7,371 bases of DNA. It comes from Streptococcus oralis (lineage in GTDB: Bacteria; Bacillota; Bacilli; Lactobacillales; Streptococcaceae). Made by a program: the position numbers and the translations under genes. The notes below the pieces were generated by a model, which did no database searches, was not told the DNA's origin, and worked only from the letters and a program-made list of their open reading frames with translations. Every line of letters starts with the position of its first letter. Position 1 is the stretch's first letter. Positions 1 to 6,007 of the stretch are shown here, piece after piece. The stretch lies in assembly GCA_937930605.1 (NCBI GenBank), contig CALHBZ010000329.1, positions 1 to 7,371 on the forward strand, given 5' to 3'.

Positions 1-224
1 TCCGTGCTGATGTGGATGAGCGCAATGAAAAAATGCAGTTCAAGATTCGCGCTTCTCAAACCAGCAAAATCCCTTACCAATTAATCGTTGGGGATAAGGA
101 AATGGAAGACGGAACAGTCAACGTTCGTCGTTACGGCCAAAAAGAAACACAAACTGTCTCAGTTGATGACTTTGTAGAATTGATTCTTGCTGATATCGCA
201 AACAAATCACGAGTTGAGAAATAA
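1..224 (+). CDS. thrS: Threonyl-tRNA synthetase, C-terminal end (partial, 5' end outside window)
   Basis: This is the last 74 codons of a gene entering from the left; the reading frame begins at base 3 and ends with TAA at 222-224. The visible protein is the C-terminal anticodon-binding domain of a class II aminoacyl-tRNA synthetase. The segment [12 protein letters not shown], followed by [13 protein letters not shown] and a closing helix with VDDFVELI, is the usual end of bacterial ThrRS, the cytoplasmic enzyme that charges tRNA-Thr with threonine. The class II catalytic core and the editing domain lie outside the window. The C-terminus ends where this family normally ends, so the gene looks intact here. 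A hairpin terminator follows within 40 bp. HisRS and ProRS share this fold, but the [10 protein letters not shown] pattern is typical of ThrRS. Confidence 0.95.
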   Translation, partial: RADVDERNEKMQFKIRASQTSKIPYQLIVGDKEMEDGTVNVRRYGQKETQTVSVDDFVELILADIANKSRVEK

Positions 225-260
225 AACAATCACAGTCTGAGAAACATTTTTCAGAGCCAG

Positions 261-293
261 AAAAAGCAACAACTATTTCAGCTGTTGCTTTTT
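261..293. terminator. Bidirectional rho-independent terminator after thrS
   Basis: The arms AAAAAGCAACA (261-271) and TGTTGCTTTTT (283-293) are perfect complements around an 11-nt loop. The right arm ends in a T run for + strand transcripts. The left arm provides the equivalent T run for - strand transcripts. It therefore can end thrS and also any transcript arriving from the DUF389 side. No other hairpin was seen between the two converging genes. Confidence 0.85.
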
Positions 294-312
294 ATATTTT
301 ATTTAATCTGAG

Positions 313-411
313 CTAGTAGTGATTGGTCAAACCACCACAAATGAAATCTTCATCAACATCCCTTTCTATCCACCAACTTTTGAATATAAGATCTCTTCCC
401 AAGATTTGCTC
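313..411 (-). pseudogene. 32-codon C-terminal gene scrap, family not recognised
   Basis: On the - strand an open stretch of 32 codons runs from just after a TGA (412-414) to a TAG (313-315). It encodes a peptide containing FKSWWIERDVDEDF and then ICGGLTNHY. Two adjacent tryptophans, acidic clusters and a GG turn look more like real protein than noise. There is no ATG and no Shine-Dalgarno sequence; the only possible start is a TTG at the fourth codon without a ribosome binding site. It lies just downstream of the DUF389 gene on the same strand. I read it as the 3' leftover of a deleted gene, but a chance open frame of this length is possible. Confidence 0.3.
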
Positions 412-436
412 TCATGAATTAGACAAGTCAATATCC

Positions 437-1498
437 TCAATCCTTGTCTGCTTCATTGTCTGCTTCATTTTCTTTTGCGCGATCGTTTTGTAAATTTTTT
501 TCAGAGAGTTTTTGTTCGATATACTTGTCAATGTTTTCGTAAAATTCCTTGATCGTCTCACTATCTAATTTTTCCGAATTATGGAATTGCTTGACTTTCA
601 ATTGAACAGATTCAATACCGTAAGAGGCTTGTTTTTGGCGAATTGTTTCTAATTCTTCTTCTGAAATCGGATCTCCAACAACAGTCAAGACCAATTCATT
701 ATTACTTGACTCGTAAACTTGATTAATGACCGTATAATTGGCGAACTCTTTTCCTACGAACTGTTTGATCTCTTGTTTTCGTTTTTCATTCATCGTCAGA
801 GTGACTGCTGAATAGCTGGCTGGAAGGACCAATAATACAATCAAGGATATCAACCCAATTCTAATTTTAATGTTTAGCTCATTAAATGAACTTAAGGCAG
901 ATTTTTTCATCATAATTCTTGTTCCAACAATGTTGATTAGCATGATAAAGCCACAGTTGATCAAGAAAAGATAAAGGGCCCCAAATAAAAATCGAACATT
1001 TCCATTAGCTAAACCATATCCTGCAGTGCAGATAGGTGGCATCAGAGCTGTTGCGATGGCTACTCCTGGTACGATATTGTTTGCTTCTTTTTTCCTTGAA
1101 CCAATGACACCTGCTATCCCACCCGCAATAGCAATGAGAACATCCCAAATGGTTGGAGAGGTTCGTGCAATCAACTGGCTACTTGCATAAGATAAGGGAG
1201 AAATCCAGAAATACAGAGCCGATACAAGCAAACTGACCAATACTTGAGTAAATAAAACCTTTAGAGATTGCTCAATTAAACGCGTATCAAAAATAGCTAA
1301 ACCAAACCCCAGTCCAGCAATCGGTGTCATAAGAGGGGAAATCAGCATAGCTCCAATAACGACAGCTGTTGAATTCATATTTAGGCCTATAGAGGCAATA
1401 AAAATCGAACACATTAAAATCAATATATTACTTAATCGAACATGAAGGTCATCATATAATTTCTCACGGTATTCCCGTGTTGAATAGTTTCCGGTCAT
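437..1498 (-). CDS. DUF389 family integral membrane protein
   Basis: A 353-residue protein. Residues 22-232 are strongly hydrophobic, with about six or seven membrane helices (roughly 22-40, 43-68, 79-98, 115-133, 141-162, 168-192 and 214-232). The two hallmark segments of the DUF389 family (TIGR00341-like) are clear: STAVVIGAMLISPLMTPIAG at 43-62 and PGVAIATALMPPICTAGYG at 144-162. A soluble tail of about 120 residues follows, rich in Glu and Lys, presumably cytoplasmic, ending in the repeated motif NEADNEADKD. The start is supported by AAGGAG six bases before the ATG. The substrate and function of DUF389 proteins are not settled; a transport or channel role is only inferred from the fold. 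It is transcribed alone, with a candidate extended -10 promoter about 140 bp upstream, and the thrS hairpin can end its transcript. Confidence 0.88.
   Translation of the reverse strand: MTGNYSTREYREKLYDDLHVRLSNILILMCSIFIASIGLNMNSTAVVIGAMLISPLMTPIAGLGFGLAIFDTRLIEQSLKVLFTQVLVSLLVSALYFWISPLSYASSQLIARTSPTIWDVLIAIAGGIAGVIGSRKKEANNIVPGVAIATALMPPICTAGYGLANGNVRFLFGALYLFLINCGFIMLINIVGTRIMMKKSALSSFNELNIKIRIGLISLIVLLVLPASYSAVTLTMNEKRKQEIKQFVGKEFANYTVINQVYESSNNELVLTVVGDPISEEELETIRQKQASYGIESVQLKVKQFHNSEKLDSETIKEFYENIDKYIEQKLSEKNLQNDRAKENEADNEADKD
445..468 (-). repeat. 12-bp perfect tandem duplication inside the DUF389 gene
   Basis: TGTCTGCTTCAT occurs twice in direct succession (445-456 and 457-468 on the + strand). 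On the coding strand it is in frame and duplicates the tetrapeptide block NEAD/NEAD near the C-terminus. Because the unit is a multiple of three, gain or loss by replication slippage would keep the frame and simply vary the acidic tail. Confidence 0.8.
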
Positions 1499-1639
1499 TG
1501 GTTACTCCTTTTATTTCATATAATCTTGTTTCTGCATGGATGATGTAGAGAGACTTCTGTCCAATCTTACATATTTTTAATCCTCATCTGTCATTCTATT
1601 GAAGATTATCTTTTAAATATCCATCAGTCCATCATTGAT

Positions 1640-1648
1640 ATTATATCA
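1640..1648 (-). promoter_or_regulatory. Candidate extended -10 promoter for the DUF389 gene
   Basis: On the - strand TGATATAAT is a perfect extended -10 element (TGN before consensus TATAAT). No good -35 is seen at 17 bp, which is tolerated with extended -10 elements in streptococci. It would give a leader of about 135 nt before the DUF389 ATG. It lies just downstream of the broken permease gene and is the best promoter-like site in the 186-bp gap (1499-1684). AT-rich sequence makes chance matches fairly common. Confidence 0.45.
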
Positions 1649-1684
1649 AAAATTTTACAGTTTTTCCTGAAGAAATCTATCAAT

Positions 1685-2352
1685 TTAACAGATAGATAAG
1701 ATTATCGTTAACATCATGGTCGCATCAACTACTTCAATGACCTTGAGAATCAAACTAAGCATATGATAAGAAAAGGCCAAATGGAGGAAGGCAAAAATTA
1801 CAGGAAGAAAGAAAACGGTCAAGATTTGCTTGTTAATGGTTTGCTTGATCTGCTTTTGATCAGGACCTACCTTTTTCAAGATGATAAAGCGTTCGTAATC
1901 TTCATATCCCTCAGAGATTTGTTTATAGTGGATAATTAATACTGCACCAACCATAAAAATAATAAATAGGAAGAGACCGATAAAGAAGAACTCACCAAAA
2001 ATCTCATTGATTTGCTCACTGGTACTTGCTCGAATAGAGCCGTAAACAAGACTAGCCTGATCTTCAAAACGCAATATCGATTTATTAAGATAGTCTGGAT
2101 AATCATCAGCTAGTTTCAACTGTCCCTCTTTGCTTACAGTCACATCCATCCCACCAGCGAGTTCACTAGTAATTTCTGCATTTTGATGTTGAACCCAGTT
2201 CTTAGGAAGGATTGAAGATTGAATACGACTAGATAATTATAGTCTGATGTTAAAAGAATAGCTTGATTTTGTAGATGACCTTTCACAAAGTCTGGTTGAT
2301 TTTTATTTTTTAACCGGAAACGCCCAAGCAAATAATTTACTAGGATACACAG
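1685..2352 (-). pseudogene. BceB/FtsX-type peptide-antibiotic ABC transporter permease, decayed 3' part
   Basis: Two - strand frames together encode the end of a BceB-like permease of the bacitracin/lantibiotic resistance type. The first frame is open from about 2352 and carries NYLLGRFRLKNKNQPDF and ILLTSDYNYLV. The match then continues in another frame with QSSILPKNWVQHQNAEI and the rest of the large extracytoplasmic loop. The frame change falls between about 2221 and 2236 and fits loss of one base. The second frame then has the family's membrane helix plus IIHYKQISEGYEDYERF, an IKQTINKQILTVFFLP helix and a further helix, before stopping at 1685. The usual last membrane helix and tail are missing, and so are the N-terminal helices of a protein normally near 650 residues. 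It lies just past the kinase terminator, so it is probably not part of that transcript. A functional short protein is unlikely. Confidence 0.85.
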
Positions 2353-2360
2353 TTAAAGAT

Positions 2361-2390
2361 AAAAAAGCCCAGTTGTCTTATCCTGGGCTC
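2361..2390 (-). terminator. Rho-independent terminator of the two-component operon
   Basis: Read on the - strand, AGCCCAG (2389-2383) and CTGGGCT (2372-2366) form a GC-rich 7-bp stem around a 10-nt loop, followed directly by a run of T (2366-2361). It starts 14 bp after the kinase stop codon. It separates the kinase from the permease remnant. Confidence 0.9.
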
Positions 2391-2403
2391 TTATCTATTA
2401 TGC

Positions 2404-3378
2404 TCACTCAATTCTCAGATTCATATCGGCAAACTTGATTCTTACTGTCGTTCCTGTCCCGACCTCAGACTCGATGCGAATCTTATGGCCGAGTTCTTCA
2501 GAAATTTTCTTGGATAGATAGAGGCCAAGTCCAGATGATTGCTGGGTCAAGCGACCATTGTAGCCTGAAAAACCCCTTTCAAAGACTCGGAGTACATCGC
2601 TATTTTTTATCCCGATTCCCGTATCCTTGATACAGAGCTCCTGGCCTTCCATATAAATCTCCAAACCGCCTTCCCTGGTGTACTTGAGGCTGTTTGAGAG
2701 GATTTGTTCAATGACGACCAACAGCCACTTCTTATCGGTCACGATAGTTTTGTCAAGATCATGTAGATTGACTGTTAGTCCCTTCTGGATAAAGAAAAGT
2801 GCGTACTTACGAACCATTTCCTTGACCAAGTCCTCCACTTGGACCTGTTCAAATACCAAGTCATCATGAAAACTCTCTAAACGCAAGTACTGTAAGACCA
2901 GGTTGGTATAGGAGTCAATCTTGAAAATTTCCTGTTCCAGCTGCTGTTTGACCTCCCGATCAGAGACTTCTGCTACCAAGAGACGACTCGCCGCAATGGG
3001 GGTCTTGATCTGGTGAACCCATAAGGTATAGTAATCAAGCAAATCCGTCAGCTTGCTTTGGGCTTCCGACTTCTTTTGATACAATTCAGACTCTCGCTCT
3101 TCAAGTTTCTCTGCCAACGCACATTCCAGAGGAGACTTGGGATCTCTCTCAGCATAGAGAACTTCCTGTCGGTAAGTCCGAGCTTCTGCAAACATATCCC
3201 AAGCCAAAAATAAAAAGGTCAAAAAACTACTGAGCAAGAAAAAGTAAAGAAAATAAGATCCTAGACTAGCAAACAGAAACTGAAAGAGTAGGACAAGAAA
3301 ACCCAACGAAAAAATATAGACAAAGATCCGACTACGAGAGCGCAGATAGGCTAGAAAAAATGGTTTCCAATCAAGCAT
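2404..3378 (-). CDS. Intramembrane-sensing histidine kinase, BceS-like
   Basis: A 324-residue sensor kinase. Two N-terminal membrane helices (about 18-37 and 41-61) are joined by almost no outside loop, the design of BceS-type kinases that sense through a partner ABC transporter rather than a ligand-binding domain. A charged coiled linker (75-112) leads to the H-box HQIKTP with the phosphorylated His at 122. The ATP-binding domain has the N-box ending in Asn229, the G1 box DTGIGI (252-257), an F-box around RVFERGF (264-270) and the G2 box GLGL (283-286). All catalytic motifs are intact. Its ATG lies inside the end of the regulator gene (8-bp overlap ATGCTTGA) and has no strong Shine-Dalgarno of its own, so translational coupling is likely. 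From memory it resembles pneumococcal HK01. The transporter it would listen to is not encoded intact here. Confidence 0.93.
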   Translation of the reverse strand: MLDWKPFFLAYLRSRSRIFVYIFSLGFLVLLFQFLFASLGSYFLYFFLLSSFLTFLFLAWDMFAEARTYRQEVLYAERDPKSPLECALAEKLEERESELYQKKSEAQSKLTDLLDYYTLWVHQIKTPIAASRLLVAEVSDREVKQQLEQEIFKIDSYTNLVLQYLRLESFHDDLVFEQVQVEDLVKEMVRKYALFFIQKGLTVNLHDLDKTIVTDKKWLLVVIEQILSNSLKYTREGGLEIYMEGQELCIKDTGIGIKNSDVLRVFERGFSGYNGRLTQQSSGLGLYLSKKISEELGHKIRIESEVGTGTTVRIKFADMNLRIE

Positions 3379-4048
3379 GTTTCAGTCCGTATCCTATCCC
3401 TTTCTTGGTTTCGATAAAGCCAGCTAATCCTTGTTCCTCAAGCTTTTTGCGCAAACGCGCCACATTGACAGAGAGGGTATTATCATCAATGAAAAAGTCA
3501 CTGTTCCAAAGCTCTCGCATGAGGTCGTCACGCGCTACGATATTACCTGCATGCTCAAACAAAACGCGTAAAATCTGGAATTCATTCTTGGTCAAATTCA
3601 AGACTTGCCCTTGATAATGTAAATCCATAGATTTTGTATTGAGGATAACACCGGCATATTCCAGTAAACTCTCGTCACGCCCAAACTCATAGGAACGGCG
3701 CAACAAGCCCTGAACCTTGGCTAGAAGAACCTGCTGGTCAAAAGGCTTGGTTACAAAGTCATCCGCTCCCATATTGATCGCCATGACGATATCCATAGCC
3801 TGATCTCTCGAAGACAGAAACATGATAGGCACCTTGGAAATCTTGCGAATCTCCTGGCACCAGTGATAACCATTAAAAAGAGGCAGACCAATATCCATGA
3901 GGACCAGATGAGGCTCCGACTGGACAAATAAACTCAGCACTTCCATAAAGTCTTCTACCAAAACGACTTCAAAGCCCCACTCAGAGAGCAATTTCCCAAC
4001 TTGTTGCCGAATAACTTGGTCATCTTCTACTAGTAAAATCTTGTGCAT
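3371..4048 (-). CDS. OmpR/PhoB-type response regulator, BceR-like
   Basis: A 225-residue regulator. The receiver domain (about 1-115) has the acidic pocket EDD at 8-10, the phosphorylated Asp52 in LVLMDIGLP, the switch serine around 79 and the conserved Lys101 in TKPF. The C-terminal winged-helix domain (about 128-225) carries LTKNEFQIL, ARDDLMRELW and the recognition segment DDNTLSVNVARLRKKL, ending in the family signature IETKKGIGYGL. AAAGGAGG sits 5 to 7 bases before the ATG. It is the first gene of the operon with the kinase. The likely role is switching on peptide-antibiotic resistance genes such as a BceAB transporter elsewhere in the genome. From memory it is close to pneumococcal RR01. 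Length and all key residues are normal for the family. Confidence 0.94.
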   Translation of the reverse strand: MHKILLVEDDQVIRQQVGKLLSEWGFEVVLVEDFMEVLSLFVQSEPHLVLMDIGLPLFNGYHWCQEIRKISKVPIMFLSSRDQAMDIVMAINMGADDFVTKPFDQQVLLAKVQGLLRRSYEFGRDESLLEYAGVILNTKSMDLHYQGQVLNLTKNEFQILRVLFEHAGNIVARDDLMRELWNSDFFIDDNTLSVNVARLRKKLEEQGLAGFIETKKGIGYGLKHA

Positions 4049-4096
4049 GCGCTCCTCCTTTACTCTTGTTCAAAATATCAAATATCTTAATAAAAA

Positions 4097-4108
4097 AATC
4101 CATGGATT
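4097..4108. repeat. 12-bp perfect palindrome upstream of the response regulator gene
   Basis: AATCCATGGATT is its own reverse complement and ends 49 bp from the regulator start. The location between the likely promoter region and the ribosome binding site would suit an operator. It is contiguous, unlike the spaced repeats described for BceR-type regulators, so its meaning is uncertain. Confidence 0.4.
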
Positions 4109-4380
4109 AGTATCTCAACTATTTGGCTATCTATTTTTCAAATCCAGATTAGGAAGCGAAAGCTAAATAGAGAATAATCCCATTGATATCATACCTTATT
4201 TTTAACTATAGTTCCAGCCTTATCCTATATTTTCCTTTTTGTGCTCATTTAGTCCGTGTTTCTTTTACTTAAGGAATAGATTTAAAATTAACAATCTCAT
4301 CAAAGTAAATCCCTGTAAGCTTATGTAACTCTTCTGTTTATAAATGTAATTGCCTTAAACTAATTCATTTATCCTTCTTA

Positions 4381-4409
4381 TTGACAAGCCAGCTAGGATT
4401 TGCTAGAAT
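4381..4409 (+). promoter_or_regulatory. Sigma-A promoter of the TetR-type gene
   Basis: A perfect -35 TTGACA (4381-4386) stands exactly 17 bp before the -10 TAGAAT (4404-4409, five of six consensus bases). It points at the TetR gene. Transcription should begin near 4416, inside the inverted repeat, giving a leader of about 50 nt. Confidence 0.88.
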
Positions 4410-4440
4410 ATGAATGAACAAAATAAATCATTCATTCATA
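4409..4440. promoter_or_regulatory. Operator 1: 10-bp-arm inverted repeat over the TetR promoter
   Basis: TATGAATGAA (4409-4418) and TTCATTCATA (4431-4440) are perfect reverse complements with a 12-bp spacer. The left arm touches the last base of the -10 box and covers the expected start point, so bound repressor would block polymerase. The core half-sites TGAATGAA and TTCATTCA recur before the neighbouring oxidoreductase gene, which supports a shared operator. An additional TCATTC copy at 4428-4433 gives a closer alternative half-site. Confidence 0.8.
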
Positions 4441-4465
4441 CATACTTAAAGGAGGTAAGGTCAGA

Positions 4466-5029
4466 TTGGACAAAAAACAAGCTTTAAAAACAGCGGCTTA
4501 TGACGTTTTTTCGAAAAAGGGTTACAAGGCGACAGGAATTTCAGAAATTGCTAGGCAAGCTGGTGTAGCAGTCGGCTCATTTTATAACTATTACGAGAGT
4601 AAAGAAGCCATTTTTCTAGATATCTATATAGATGAAAACAACCGTGTTCGCCAAGCTATGATTGAAGAACTGGATTGGGAAATTGATATGATTGATCTTA
4701 TTAGTCAACTCTTTGCTCAGTCCAGAGCACTCGTTTCTTCCAATAAAATCCTTGCAGAATGGTACAATCCTGCCATAGCAGATGAGTTGCATAGCTACTA
4801 TTCCTCAGAAGAAGGCAAAGTCGCAAATCCATTTCATCAATTTCTAGTTAAAACTTTTACAAATCGTATGCAGGCTGAAGGGTATTCTCCAGAAAAGATT
4901 CAAGAGATTTTACAAGTTTATAACCTATTTTACTACATGGATATGCATATCACGGAAAAAGATTTTCCAGATATTGGCAAAACTGTCGAAATACTTGCAA
5001 CCAACTTCATAAAAGGAGTTCTAAAATAA
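4466..5029 (+). CDS. TetR/AcrR-family transcriptional regulator
   Basis: A 187-residue protein with a TetR-type DNA-binding head. Residues 1-50 form helices 1 to 4, with the helix-turn-helix at about 24-43 (ISEIARQAGVAVGSFYNYYE) and the usual SKEAIF just after it. Residues from about 55 to the end are the all-helical ligand-binding and dimerisation part, which is not conserved enough to name a ligand. The start is TTG: no in-frame ATG exists before the domain, the protein begins exactly at helix 1, and AAAGGAGG at 4448-4455 supports it at a spacing of 10. An inverted repeat overlaps its own promoter and a near-copy precedes the next gene. The simplest reading is an autorepressor that also represses the flavoprotein gene. 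The signal it responds to is unknown. Confidence 0.92.
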   Translation: MDKKQALKTAAYDVFSKKGYKATGISEIARQAGVAVGSFYNYYESKEAIFLDIYIDENNRVRQAMIEELDWEIDMIDLISQLFAQSRALVSSNKILAEWYNPAIADELHSYYSSEEGKVANPFHQFLVKTFTNRMQAEGYSPEKIQEILQVYNLFYYMDMHITEKDFPDIGKTVEILATNFIKGVLK

Positions 5030-5053
5030 AGAAAATGGTTTTCTTTATTTTTT
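5023..5053 (+). terminator. AT-rich hairpin overlapping the TetR stop codon
   Basis: AAAATAAAGAAAA (5023-5035) and TTTTCTTTATTTT (5039-5051) are perfect 13-bp complements around a 3-nt TGG loop, followed by two more T. The stem contains the TAA stop codon and has only one GC pair, so it is probably a weak or leaky terminator. It would let some transcription from the TetR promoter run into the oxidoreductase gene. Confidence 0.6.
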
Positions 5054-5062
5054 GGAAATTTG

Positions 5063-5089
5063 TGAATGAATTTAATTTTAGTTCATTCA
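5063..5089. promoter_or_regulatory. Operator 2: inverted repeat before the flavoprotein gene
   Basis: TGAATGAA (5063-5070) and TTCATTCA (5082-5089) are perfect 8-bp complements spaced by 11 bp. They are the same half-sites as operator 1, one base closer together. A -10-like TTTAAT (5071-5076, five of six) lies in the spacer with no clear -35, so the repeat probably covers this gene's promoter. The arrangement indicates co-regulation by the adjacent TetR protein. Confidence 0.75.
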
Positions 5090-5115
5090 ATAATTAAGAA
5101 TAGGAGTTATAAAAA

Positions 5116-5892
5116 ATGAAAAGAGGTAAAAAAATGTTTATTATCATTCTATCAACACTTGGATTACTAGCCCTTATAACTTGGAGTACCATCGCCTATC
5201 TTGGACGAAGTCAGACATTATCGATAAAATCCATCGAAAACCCCAGCGGAGATTTGTATTTAATTCATATCACAAAGCCGAGTCATCAAACCTGGAAAGC
5301 GGGGGCTTATGCTAAGTTTACACTCCCTGATACGTCGTCCGCTTCTAGGAAAAACGAAGCTAAGGGTGAGCAGACCAGTCGATGGCTAACCATTGCCTCC
5401 ACACCTGATGAAGATGAAATCCTCATTTTAACGCATAATAGTGGTAGCCACTTTAAGGAAACCTTGACACATTTACCGGCTGGCAGTGAGATTGAGATGA
5501 GTTGGCTGGATTCCTCTTTAACCGTTAAAGATACGAATCAGCCACTAGTTTGCTTTGCATCTGATGTTGGCATTTCTGCTTTACGTCCCCTTATCAAAGA
5601 ATGGGCTGGTAAATCTCCAATTATTCTCAACCATTTTGACAAAGGAGTTACTATTTTCGATAATGAGATGAAGGAACTGGCTCAAAAAACATCGAGTTTT
5701 TCTTATAAAACTAGCGATGATTTTTCTCAAAGTCAAGCATTTTTAAAACGTGCTATTGAAGAATACGGCAATCAAGCCAGCTATCTCATCACAGGTCAGC
5801 CTGATGATGTAAATGAGATGAAGAATTTTTTAAAGGAAAATGGCATTGATAACAAAAATATCCAAGTAAGTTCCTTTAGAGGTTTGAAATAA
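5116..5892 (+). CDS. Membrane-anchored ferredoxin-reductase-like (FNR superfamily) flavoprotein
   Basis: A 258-residue protein. MKRGKK is followed by one hydrophobic helix (about 7-28), then a two-part reductase fold. The flavin-binding barrel spans about 33-135 and contains the FAD motif RWLTIASTP (89-97). The nucleotide-binding part follows, with CFASDVGISALRPLI (146-160) at the place of the usual AGGIGITP loop. It ends with YLITGQPDDVNEMKNFLKENG (223-243), then IQVSSFRG, the standard FNR C-terminal signature. Differences from consensus: Leu91 replaces the aromatic residue that normally stacks on the flavin, and the CGP motif is TGQ. Probable activity is electron transfer between NAD(P)H and an unknown acceptor; no ferric-reductase membrane domain or ferredoxin partner is present. 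AGGAG lies nine bases before the ATG. An ATG at codon 7 lacks a comparable site. Regulation is probably by the neighbouring TetR protein. Confidence 0.82.
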   Translation: MKRGKKMFIIILSTLGLLALITWSTIAYLGRSQTLSIKSIENPSGDLYLIHITKPSHQTWKAGAYAKFTLPDTSSASRKNEAKGEQTSRWLTIASTPDEDEILILTHNSGSHFKETLTHLPAGSEIEMSWLDSSLTVKDTNQPLVCFASDVGISALRPLIKEWAGKSPIILNHFDKGVTIFDNEMKELAQKTSSFSYKTSDDFSQSQAFLKRAIEEYGNQASYLITGQPDDVNEMKNFLKENGIDNKNIQVSSFRGLK

Positions 5893-5976
5893 AAGCAATC
5901 TGTCTTCTGTATATCTAACTACTAGGTCATTATTCAGGGAGACTACACAAGCCTACTAGCTAATTCTATATAAATG

Positions 5977-5985
5977 TGGTAGGAT
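5977..5985 (+). promoter_or_regulatory. Candidate extended -10 promoter of the hydrolase gene
   Basis: TGGTAGGAT reads as TGN plus a four-of-six -10 box 22 bp before the start codon, giving a leader of about 16 nt. There is no clear -35. No terminator was found after the flavoprotein gene, so readthrough from upstream is also possible. Confidence 0.4.
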
Positions 5986-6007
5986 AAACATAGAGAAAGG
6001 AGCTTTT

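Larger units (their letters stand above)
4049..4465. other. 417-bp divergent intergenic region
   Basis: This AT-rich gap separates the left-going two-component operon from the right-going TetR gene. At its left edge it holds the regulator's ribosome binding site and a 12-bp palindrome. At its right edge are the promoter, operator and AAAGGAGG site of the TetR gene. I could not find a convincing promoter for the two-component operon. A TATGAT at 4188-4193 (- strand) is the best -10-like box but lacks a good -35. From about 4110 to 4380 I see no open frame, hairpin terminator or repeat worth naming. Confidence 0.6.

Noticed and set aside
1499..1684. Possible continuation of the permease C-terminus past its stop codon
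   Set aside because: None of the three - strand frames gives the expected final hydrophobic helix, so the 3' end appears to be deleted rather than frameshifted.
2678..2869. Open frame of 63 codons on the + strand
   Set aside because: It is the antisense of the histidine kinase ATP-binding region, with no ribosome binding site and no protein-like pattern.
3360..3614. Open frame of 84 codons on the + strand
   Set aside because: It is antisense to the end of the response regulator and the start of the kinase; its composition reflects the reverse of conserved codons.
5035..5097. 20-codon open frame starting in the hairpin after the TetR gene, considered as a leader peptide
   Set aside because: The nearest AAAAGGAG is 16 bases away, too far, and the start codon is buried in the hairpin.
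5921..5959. Repeated CTACTAG in the gap before the hydrolase gene
   Set aside because: A 7-bp direct repeat in AT-rich sequence is easily due to chance, and it does not form a hairpin or operator-like symmetry.
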